From Proteromonas lacertae (taxonomy: Eukaryota > Sar > Bigyra > Opalinata > Proteromonadidae): a stretch of DNA of 23,138 bases. The notes under the pieces were generated by a model. It saw nothing but the letters and a program-made list of their open reading frames with translations, did not search any database and had not been told where the DNA came from. Both the position numbers and the translations under genes were made by a program. This document shows, piece after piece, positions 15,130 through 23,093 of the stretch; within the stretch, counting starts at the first letter, position 1; each line of letters opens with the position of its first letter. The stretch is from contig NGBS01000090.1 in the NCBI GenBank assembly GCA_002245135.1, forward strand, positions 1 through 23,138, given 5' to 3'.

Positions 15130-15558
15130 AGAACTCTGTGACAATGTCCCAGGGTCCCATTTACGTAAGGTTCCTACGGGATTCCTCCTAACGGGGTCTA
15201 CTTCTCAACGGGGTCTACTTCCCTACGGGGACTCCTGTAAGCTATTTCTATACCTACTTATACCTATCTATGAGACGATCTCCTACGGGTACTCCTGGAA
15301 GCTATCTAGAAGTGTTGGTTACATCGAGGTGATGAATCTAATCACGCTCTTGACTATCCTTGCTACGCTGGTGACCTTGTAAGGGCTTTTAATTGAATCG
15401 TAGAAACCAACTGGGGAACCGGGAGTTTACAATTGTTAACTTGTTACCAATTGTTAACTTGTTACCAATTGTTAACTAGTTACCAAATGGTAACTCCGGG
15501 AGGTTCTAGCTAGTTGTGGATTTCTCAAGGCCCTTGAAGATAATGATTAGCAATCTCG
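15130..15558 (+). repeat. Left terminal and subterminal repeat of element B
   Basis: Inverted copy of 13541-13980. The terminal part up to about 15327 is shared with the right end at 23094-23138. The inner part (iterons, then GGTTCTAGCTAGTTGTGGAT, then an AAGGCCCTTGAAGATAATGA stretch) is shared only with element C among the sequence visible here. The outer part contains paired 16-bp words (GTCTACTTC...AACGGG) repeated in tandem. Confidence 0.85.
15425..15494. repeat. 18-bp palindromic iteron array (element B side)
   Basis: Four units at 18-bp spacing: GTTTACAATTGTTAAC, two identical GTTACCAATTGTTAAC and GTTACCAAATGGTAAC, joined by TT or TA. Spacing and palindromic design match the C-side array, while individual bases differ in a way that mostly keeps each half-site (GTTAAC or GTTACC). 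A single further copy beginning GTTAACAATTGT lies at 16085, just before the first gene. Confidence 0.85.
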
Positions 15559-15572
15559 GAAGGCTTCTGAAG

Positions 15573-15603
15573 GTATGTTTTATCATCCTTATAACTTTCC
15601 TAG
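15573..15603 (+). other. 31-nt intron-like block, unit 1
   Basis: Begins GTATGT, contains CCTTATAACTTTCC and ends TAG. It has the same length as the copies at 15830-15860 and 13505-13535 and the same internal CCTTRT.A pattern. Splice-site resemblance is seen in the sequence; splicing itself is inference. Confidence 0.35.
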
Positions 15604-15614
15604 ATAAGTTCATC

Positions 15615-15722
15615 CAAGACCTTCCCGAGAAGAACAGCCGTGTTGGCAAGGAAGGGAATCTCCCACGATGGGAGATTCCCTGACGCAGTCATGCACGGCT
15701 GGACGTATCTGGGAAGGTCTTG
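15615..15722. repeat. Three-tier hairpin of 108 nt
   Basis: Three perfectly paired tiers share one axis: CAAGACCTTCCC (15615-15626) with GGGAAGGTCTTG (15711-15722); CAGCCGTG (15635-15642) with CACGGCTG (15694-15701); and AGGGAATCTCCCA (15653-15665) with TGGGAGATTCCCT (15669-15681) around a CGA loop. Unpaired stretches of 8-12 bases separate the tiers. It lies in the leader upstream of the 532-residue gene. Confidence 0.85.
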
Positions 15723-15829
15723 ATGGTTCTTCTATTAATCAGTGACTTTACAACTGGAGGTTCTGGTTAGTGCTGGATTTTCTCAAGGCCTTGAAGATTA
15801 TCGTAAGCATTCTCGGGAGCTTCCTAGAG

Positions 15830-15860
15830 GTAGGTCTAATCGTCCTTGTTAATCAACTAG
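15830..15860 (+). other. 31-nt intron-like block, unit 2
   Basis: Begins GTAGGT, contains CCTTGTTAATCAA and ends CTAG, with CCTAGAG before and GTAAC after, as in element C. Third copy of this exact length in the window. Confidence 0.35.
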
Positions 15861-15900
15861 GTAACATTCAACTATCATCTATCCTAACAAGGAAGGGATA

Positions 15901-15930
15901 TTCCTCCTTGAGTTACAGCTCAAGGAGGAA
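15901..15930. repeat. Hairpin, 12-bp perfect stem (unit 2)
   Basis: TTCCTCCTTGAG pairs perfectly with CTCAAGGAGGAA around TTACAG. It sits 71 nt after the start of the unit 2 intron-like block and is preceded by the same CAAGGAAGGGA word as the unit 1 hairpin. It is the positional equivalent of that hairpin with a different stem. Confidence 0.8.
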
Positions 15931-15960
15931 CCTCCCGACAAAGCCATGGAACTTCCATCA

Positions 15961-16175
15961 AAAGACTTCATTGCAAAGCCAAGGAACATCCACAGATTGT
16001 TGACTGAGTAAATTTCAATACCATTCTAAGTCTTCAAGATAAGCTACTTCAGGTAATCGTGGAAACTCAAAAGGGAATCTCAAGAGTTAACAATTGTAAA
16101 GACCTTCTTAACAATCTCCGATGAGTTCAATATTCCAGCAATTCCTATCGATCTAAGCATACAGCAATAATAATC
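15961..16175 (+). promoter_or_regulatory. Leader/promoter region of element B
   Basis: No coding frame of its own. It contains one isolated iteron-type palindrome half (GTTAACAATTGTAAA at 16085-16099), which suggests that the factor binding the terminal array may also act at this promoter. No TATA box is evident. Confidence 0.35.
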
Positions 16176-17774
16176 ATGCAACCTTACAATCCCTTTAGAG
16201 TCGTGGCTGAGCATCATGGAGATGTCAAGAGGAACCTTACTCAGGAGATGTTCAATAGCTACTGGGATAAGAAGATGGAGCTCTTTGAAGGAGTACGAGA
16301 TGCAGTAAAGGACTATAAGGACGTAGTTGATTACACCTTGGGGAAGTTCAAGGAGTCTAAACAACCAGCCGATGAAATCAACACCTTAGAGACTCTTGCA
16401 CTGGATCTAAGCAAGTATCTGGAGTTCACTTCTAGCTATCATGAGTTGATAACATGGAGCAAGACTTCTATCGATGATCCAGATCTGAAGGACTGTGGAT
16501 GGATACCTCCGATAAGCTACTCTTCAATCATTCCCTTATGGCAGTCAAGACACTTTATCAATAACCCCAACTACAAGGCAATTAAAGTTGCAAGGAGATG
16601 GACGATGATGATCTACGATAGTTTCATCGACTGGAGCTATTGCCATCTTAAAATCTTAAAGGATGCATATTCCCGATATCAACCAGACTCAAGTAGGTTC
16701 AACCCGAAGGATTATAGAGCTCCTTACCCGATAGAGCAGTTGTCATGCCTGGATTACTTCTTTGAACGGAGTGAACATGGTCAGGTGTTTTATAAAGTTC
16801 ACAGACCCTCGGTAAGTGATAAGTATGTGGTTGACATTGGTTTATTCGATAAGGATGGTAATATGCTAGATGCTTTCTCAGCAAGATCGATCAAGGGAAG
16901 ATTCATCCAGCTTACTCCCTATGATGTTCCTAACTTCATGAGCAGGACAATCAAGAGACCGATGCTAGAGCAGTACCTTAGCAGGTTTAATATCTATGGC
17001 TTATACACACGATCACGTAAGGCCTTTAAGAAATGCCAAGAGAAGATCAAGGAGCTGATAACTCAATACCGAAACAGTCCCGAACTGATAGAAGAAGTAC
17101 CGGAACTACTTCTTTTGGAGGATCTCAAGGAGCTGACAATACCTCAGTTCATCGAAGAGCTCAAGGAGGTAAGGGTTATTGAAGAGTGCATCGAAGCTAG
17201 GCATACTCCATCATGGTGCTTAACTCAAGTAAAGAGCATTATAAGGAACGTGTTGAAGCTCCGATCAACATTAAAGACGATCCAAGAACCCAACTATCGA
17301 TGCTCGGAGAAGTACAAGAGATTCTACGATGGGATGATCAACTTAAAGTATTTCACTGCAAAGTACTTAAGCAATCTCCTGGAGTTCAAGATCAAGGTCG
17401 AGGACTATGCCGAGATGTATGATTACTATCACTGGGAGAACCACAACAAGAAAGAGAACCACTCCACGAAGGAAGACTCTGATGAGATGATGAAGGAGGC
17501 TAGCAAGATTGTTAGTGAAATGAAGGAACAAGAACAACTCGAAGAGTTAAACAAAGCCAAGGAAGAGACCTCAAAGGATATGAAGCTGGAGACTTTAATC
17601 TCAGAAGCATTATCAGTAGTCAATAACCCCGTGAGGTCGGAGGAATTACAAGGGCAAGTCACTGGTAAGCTAACATCAACACCCAAGGAAGATGAGGACA
17701 CAGCCACCAAGAGAAGTAGAAGCTCCTCCGATGTAGAATCACCTAGCTCCAAGAGACCAGAACTTAATCATTAA
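16176..17774 (+). CDS. 532-residue helical protein upstream of PolB; candidate replication partner
   Basis: ATG-initiated, intact, no recognised domain. The N-terminal third is helical and aromatic (EMFNSYWDKKMELFEGVRDAV, later LDYFFERSEHGQVFYKVHRP). The centre has a compact mixed region (YVVDIGLFDKDGNML, then IQLTPYDVPNFMSRT). From about residue 340 it is strongly helical with charged residues and Trp/Cys (HTPSWCLTQVKSI). The last 100 residues are an acidic Glu/Lys coiled coil followed by a Ser-rich tail with basic words (TKRSRSS, SSKRPELN) that look like a nuclear signal. PolB begins 198 bases downstream on the same strand and has a similar basic N-terminus. In protein-primed systems the terminal protein is often encoded next to PolB, so that is a reasonable but unproved guess; an accessory DNA-binding role is the main alternative. 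Confidence 0.7.
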   Translation: MQPYNPFRVVAEHHGDVKRNLTQEMFNSYWDKKMELFEGVRDAVKDYKDVVDYTLGKFKESKQPADEINTLETLALDLSKYLEFTSSYHELITWSKTSIDDPDLKDCGWIPPISYSSIIPLWQSRHFINNPNYKAIKVARRWTMMIYDSFIDWSYCHLKILKDAYSRYQPDSSRFNPKDYRAPYPIEQLSCLDYFFERSEHGQVFYKVHRPSVSDKYVVDIGLFDKDGNMLDAFSARSIKGRFIQLTPYDVPNFMSRTIKRPMLEQYLSRFNIYGLYTRSRKAFKKCQEKIKELITQYRNSPELIEEVPELLLLEDLKELTIPQFIEELKEVRVIEECIEARHTPSWCLTQVKSIIRNVLKLRSTLKTIQEPNYRCSEKYKRFYDGMINLKYFTAKYLSNLLEFKIKVEDYAEMYDYYHWENHNKKENHSTKEDSDEMMKEASKIVSEMKEQEQLEELNKAKEETSKDMKLETLISEALSVVNNPVRSEELQGQVTGKLTSTPKEDEDTATKRSRSSSDVESPSSKRPELNH

Positions 17775-17972
17775 ACGCTAAGTCATAATAAGCAAGTATT
17801 ATCCTGGCTGCGATCAAAATAACATAAAGGAGCAAACGAAGAAGAAGTGAAGTTAGAAGGCCTCGGAAAAGTTCATGATTGGAATCATCGGAGAAGTCTA
17901 CGATCGGATTCTACGTGAAGTGAAACACCTGGTAGCTATCAGTTTTTAATTTCCAAGTACTTCTCAGGAAGT

Positions 17973-20900
17973 ATGAAGAGATCATTACCTAGCGATAATA
18001 CTCCAGCAAAGAAGCAAAGGACTTCAAGGAGCCCGAGAGGAGATCACGCAGTAGTTCCACCTATGGTTAATGATCCAAGAGCATTACCTATGGATCAGAG
18101 AGTTTTCAACATGCATGAGAAGGAGTTGTCTTCCATGGAGTACTCTCACGTAATCCAGATGGAGACTCCTCAGATGGCCTTAAGAGATAATCCAGAAGCC
18201 TTTGTCAATCAACTATGCTATGGCAATGAACCATTCTACGATAGATTGGAGGAGATACTGACTGCCCATGTGAACCTCAAAGTAAGCATCACGTTGATTT
18301 GTACCTTCGAAGAGACCGCAGGCACCAACAAGATCTATACTGTCAAGTGCGATACATTCCCAATCAACAACTTCATCGATAGGAAGAGCATCCAGGATCT
18401 ATTCCAAGCAGCGATTCATGATAAGCTCAATAAGGACTTAGCTCAAGAGAAGTCAGGGATGATCTTCAAGACGATAGATGGGGTCAAAGTAAAGCTAGCA
18501 GTCTTTGATAGCATGCAAGGAGGATGTTGTAGGATCCCGAAGTTGCCAGAGTTTATTGCTAATAAGAAGTGTTGTTGTACAGTAAAGAACACTGACGATC
18601 GATGCTTCCTTTACTGCATCGTGATGTTCTTAAAACCTTCCTGTGGTACTCATCCTGATCGTCCACAGCAATATGAACCCTTCCTATCCATGGTCGATGA
18701 TAGCATGTTAACTTACCCAATGGACTTAGACTTCCATCATAACAAAATTCAACAGTTCCAGGAGAAGAACCACCTTACCATCTCCATCTTCGGTCTTAAG
18801 ATCATCAATGAAGAGTCAAAGAAGGAGAAGAACCATATCCATTGCGTAGCTCCAATCTACTTACCGAAGATCGACAAGCACTTAAACTACCCCCATGTGA
18901 ATCTATTCTACCATGAAGGTCACTTCTGGTTAGTCAAGAGTCTCAGCGCCCTTATGAAGAGATCGTACTCCAAAGACACCGGTAAGAAGAACCACAACAC
19001 TTACTTTTGTTGTCCTTACTGTTGCTCGGGAACAACTTCCTTCCGGCAGTTCCTTACTCATCAAAGTTATCCGTGCCAGAAGCTTATCAAGTACCGTATC
19101 AAGAGAGAGTTCCCTGACTCAAACGATTATGAGAAGAGCCATTGCTTCTTTAAGCACTACAAGAACATGCAATACATCCCCATTGTGATCTACTACGATA
19201 CCGAGGTCTATTTCAAGAAGGTATCCCACGTTGATGAGGATGGTAATGCCTTAAACGAAAGCAAGACTGAGGAGTCCAAGAAGTCCCTTCACGTATTATA
19301 TAGTTACCATATCCTTGTGTGGAGTAGAGTCGATGACTTCCCTTCAAGGTGCATTGAAGGCAAGAAGACAAGTCCCGATCAGAACTTAGAAGAAGAGCTA
19401 GTGAGTCAGTTCCTATTGATCGGAGAGTTGATTGAGGACTATTATCGAGAGATCAGTGATAAGCCAAAGGTGATGAGAGTAACTAAGGATGATCAGGCAG
19501 CTTTTAATGAAGCAACTAACTGTGCCTTCTGTGGTGAGTTGTTTACCAAGGAGAACTATAAGGTAAGACATCATGATCACTTCACCGGTAAGTACATCGC
19601 AGCCTTATGCAATTCCTGCAACACAGCTTGCCAGATTGCTTATATGAGAATCCCGGTGATAGCCCACAATGCTAAGAACTACGATCAGGCATTCATCCTA
19701 CGAGAGTTAGCTAAGAGATGTCAAGTAGATGTGATACCAAAGTCCGATGAGAAGTTCCTTAGCATATCAAACCTTACGATTGTCCTTCATTGATAGCTAC
19801 TGCTTCATGTCCTCTAGCTTAGAGTCTCTTACAGAGTGCTTACATCGTCAGGCAGTCCAGTCCGGGGACTTCAAGAAGTACTTTGCCCCGGTGTTCTATG
19901 TGATGAACCAGATCAAGGGATATGATGAAGAGTTGATCAAGACTTACCTCATGCAGAAGAACTACTTCCCTTATGAGTATTGTGATGACTTAGCCAAGTA
20001 CGATGACCCAGAGTTACCACCACAAGAAGCTTTCTACTCAGAGCTCAATATGAAAGGAATCAATGAGGAGGAGTACAACTTTGCCTGTGAAGTGTTTAAG
20101 AAGTTCAAGTGTCAGTCCTTAGGTGATTACAACATGCTTTACTTAGCCGTCGATGTTGGCATCCTAGCAAGTGTCTTTGAGAACTTCCGTAATGTCATCC
20201 TCGGAGGGTTCCAGTTAGATCCAGCCTGGTACATCTCTGGTCCTAGTTTATCGTGGGATGCATTCCTCCAGCATGAGCACATCAGCATCCCCTTGATCTC
20301 CGAGGAAGACATCTACGACTTCTTCATAGCTGGCCTTTACGGAGGTATCTCATCTATGGGAAGTGAAAAGTATAGCACTAGCAACAACAAGTATCAGAAC
20401 AACTACGATCCATCGGAGCCTTCTACTTATATCATGTACAATGACTACAATAGCTTATACCCATCCACGATGTCCTCCAGCAAGTTACCGTGTGGAGATT
20501 TCAAGTTCATTGCGGGGACCGATGAAGTCATTCAAGAAATCCTCTCGAAGCCTTATTACGATGACATGTCTATGAAGGAGTTCAAGGAGCCAGGTAAAGG
20601 ATACTTTCTTGAAGTCGATATCGAGTGTCCGAGAGAGCTTCATGATAAGTTCAAGGAGTATCCTTTGTTCCCAGAACGAAAGACAATCGCTTACGATCAG
20701 CTATCACCGACTCAGCAGGCATTAGCTCAAGAGTATGGATTGGTGCTAACAACAGAGGATGGTAAGATGGCCATGAAGGTAAAGACCGAGAAGTTGATCT
20801 GCGATCTCACCCCTAAGAAGAATTACGTAATCCATTACCAGGCACTTAAGTATGCAGTTGAACAAGGTTATAAGATACAAGGTGTCCATCGTGTGTTGGA

Positions 20901-21885
20901 GTTCACCGAAGAACCTCTGATGAAGACCTTTGTGGATGATATGATCCGATACCGAGTAGATGCAAAGAAGAGCAATCGTACTGCCGATAGTGATACTTAT
21001 AAGCTATTGTTGAACTCCATCTATGGTAAGAGCTGTGAGCGTAAGGAACGACGATCCAGCATCAAGATAGCCTGCTCCGAGAAGACCTTTAAAAAGTACG
21101 CTAGCAGCAACTGGTTCGATACCTTCAAGAACTTAGATGAAGAAGATCCAGATCTCCGATTATGTTATTTCAATAAGTCCGCCTGCTTCATTGACATGCC
21201 CATCTTCCTCGGTACTTCAATCTTATGCTTATCGAAGTTGAAGATGCAAAGGTTCTGGTATGATGTTCTCTATCCCTTGTATGGATCCTCCTTGAAGTTA
21301 CTTATGACTGATACCGACTCCTTGCTTTACAAGTGTCAGACTGAAGACATCTATCGAGATATTATGGAGCATAAGCAGTTCATGCGGATGATGGACACTG
21401 GCAATCTCAACGTTGACATCTTAAGGGATAGAGGAATCGTCTATGACAATTACAAGGACACTGGCAAGTTGAACTTATTGAAATGTGAAGAGAACAAGAA
21501 TGGTAAGCTTTATACAATCACTCAGTTCGTCGGGATTAAGCCAAAGATGTATGCTTACGAGAAGAGTGAAGCTTCTTCCGTCTACGTGGAATGTGATAGC
21601 CGTGCAAAGGGACTCAATAAAGCCTTAAGAGAACAGAAGAACTTTGACGTCTACTTCAAGACTCTCTTCAACATGCTACCCATGGAGGATATGAATTGTA
21701 AGACCAGGAACTTCCGTGTCCTCGATCAGCACATCTACACCGTAGAGACCACCAAGAGAGTCTTCACTCCCTTTGATGATAAGAGGTACTTTATCGATCA
21801 CATTAGAACATTGCCTTATGGGCACTACTCAATACTACCGAAGGATCAAGAGGATGATGATAATGATTTCAATGAGTTGTGGTGA
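17973..21885 (+). pseudogene. Protein-primed DNA polymerase B of element B
   Basis: Starts at ATG with a nuclear-signal-like lead (TPAKKQRTSRSPRGD). Parts in order: TDDRCFLYCIV and HEGHFWLVKSL, an OTU-like Cys/His arrangement; a zinc finger CCPYCCSGTTSFRQFLTHQ (near 19010); Exo I YYDTEVY (near 19197); CAFCGELF...HHDHFTG...LCNSCN, an HNH/endonuclease VII-like finger; Exo II HNAKNYDQAF (near 19665); Exo III YLAVDVGILASVF; PolA DYNSLYPS (near 20443); PolB NSIYGK (near 21013); PolC DTDSLLY (near 21310); and KxY-type IKPKMYAYEK (near 21540). The end is acidic (DQEDDDNDFNEL). It replicates linear DNA from a protein primer with proofreading. It is clearly related to the PolB of element A but is GC-richer and has no long acidic insert. 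The copy has about one break. Confidence 0.88.
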
Positions 21886-22136
21886 GATCAGTAACACGCA
21901 TAAGCTCATAGCTTTTACTATTAACGTGTGTTTAGGGGTACTTGTAAAGTCACCGGAGTAAGAATCATCGGAGATAGCTAGTTGGTCTTTTCCTTGTCAT
22001 TCAAAGAGCTACTTACAATCACCTGCAATTACTTATCAATGGAAGCCATCGGTAACAACTTACTCCAGACCATAGATTGCCCAAGTGATAACAACTACCG
22101 AAGTTACCATCAGAGAATGAAAGGCTAGTGTTAGAG

Positions 22137-22439
22137 ATGTGGATGAACAGGGCCGAGCAGATCTATCATTCCCTGGTCAGTGGAGAAGCACGTATACTCT
22201 ACGATGAAGCAATCTCTCGTTATTGTAAAGACGAGATCATCAGTAGTAGCTTCGGAAAGGCTTACAACCTCTTGGACACTTGCGAGAAGATTAACATGGA
22301 GAGTTGTCTTGGACAAGATGCAACGATAAGAGACTTAAGGCATCGACTCAATGACCTGGAGTTGGAGTATGCAATGGATCGATTACAGATAGATGAAGAA
22401 GTTGATCTCAAGTGTCACGAGGTACTCATCTTACCATAA
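22137..22439 (+). CDS. Small helical 101-residue protein
   Basis: I use the first ATG (MWMNRAEQIYHSLVSG). The product is almost wholly helical, with AYNLLDTCEKINMESCLG in the middle and a probable coiled coil in the second half (RDLRHRLNDLELEYAMDRLQIDEEVD). No family recognised. It is the first of two small genes after PolB on the same strand, about 250 bases downstream. The intervening 21886-22136 contains no gene I can support. Possible dimeric regulator or iteron-binding factor, by size and coiled coil only. Confidence 0.45.
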   Translation: MWMNRAEQIYHSLVSGEARILYDEAISRYCKDEIISSSFGKAYNLLDTCEKINMESCLGQDATIRDLRHRLNDLELEYAMDRLQIDEEVDLKCHEVLILP

Positions 22440-22626
22440 CAAGAACTTCCTTGGAGTTGCCATTGTATCGGTAACTAGCTTATAACACTAACCCAGGTAC
22501 TTTACTTACTTATCGATGTAGTCTTTGGTGAGGTGCTTAGCAATCATTTATTTTATTCCTTGGAGATAACATTATAAGCAAACACGATGAAGACGACTTA
22601 TATCCTTGGAAGGGAAGTCACTCAAG
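22440..22626 (+). other. Intergenic stretch with intron-like word
   Basis: No coding frame. It contains a 26-nt block at 22471-22496 that begins GTAACT and ends CTTATAACACTAACCCAG. That block holds a canonical-looking branch sequence (ACTAAC) and a terminal AG, and shares CTTATAAC with the 31-nt leader block. It may be a short intron or chance. Confidence 0.3.
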
Positions 22627-22995
22627 ATGATGGTCAGGAAGATCCTTTATATTGATGCAAGGTTCCCATCGATCAAGGACCTTAGAAGGAATAGCAACTA
22701 CTATGACGTGAGTCGTCAATACGATCATCCCGAGGATGAATCCACCGACGATGATAGCTCCAGTGAAGATGACCGATCGATCGACTTAGGAAGTGAAGAC
22801 ACTGACAATGAGCAAGAGAACGAAGTGTACCTTGTAGGCAATTCAATTAAGAGAAAAGCATCTCTAGGAAGCTACTTGAAGGATAAGAGACGTAGACTTA
22901 ACAAGAGCAAGGAGTCTTCCTCTGACGATTCCTCCTCCTTCTCTGAGGAGGATGAGGAATCACCGGAGGAAGACTTTACCGAGGACAATGCTTAA
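22627..22995 (+). CDS. Acidic/basic disordered 122-residue protein
   Basis: I use the first ATG (MMVRKILYIDARFPSIKDL). After a short folded-looking start the protein is low-complexity: an acidic Asp/Ser block (DESTDDDSSSEDD), a short basic block with a bipartite nuclear-signal look (IKRKASLGSYLKDKRRRLNK) and a second acidic Ser/Glu block to the end (SSSFSEEDEESPEE). Acidic blocks rich in Ser are typical casein kinase II targets. It is the last gene before the right terminal repeat. Function unknown; a chromatin- or histone-binding or regulatory role fits its make-up, without proof. Confidence 0.5.
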   Translation: MMVRKILYIDARFPSIKDLRRNSNYYDVSRQYDHPEDESTDDDSSSEDDRSIDLGSEDTDNEQENEVYLVGNSIKRKASLGSYLKDKRRRLNKSKESSSDDSSSFSEEDEESPEEDFTEDNA

Positions 22996-23093
22996 CCAAC
23001 ACCCCCAAAGAAGCCAAAGTAAATGATCTTAAGATAATCAACCTCCGACATTCATTCTCTAGTCTTTGTAAGGGGGGTAATAGAAAACATAGC

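Larger units (their letters stand above)
15497..15960 (+). repeat. Tandem pair of leader units with conserved layout
   Basis: Two imperfect copies of one unit follow each other. Each has GGTTCT..., a GGATTTCTCAAGG-like stretch, CTTGAAGAT, a CTCGG.AG.CTTC stretch, the 31-nt intron-like block, then CAAGGAAGGGA and a hairpin. Unit 1 starts at 15497 and unit 2 at about 15757. A third copy lies inverted in element C (about 13400-13570). Order and spacing are kept while hairpin sequences differ. Confidence 0.7.

Noticed and set aside
15770-16003. Plus-strand open frame of 77 codons in the element B leader
   Set aside because: It overlaps the 31-nt block and a perfect hairpin, has no good start codon, and its reading is not preserved in the sister units.
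17429-17752. Minus-strand Ser-rich frame inside the 532-residue gene
   Set aside because: Antisense shadow of the Glu/Lys/Ser-rich tail.
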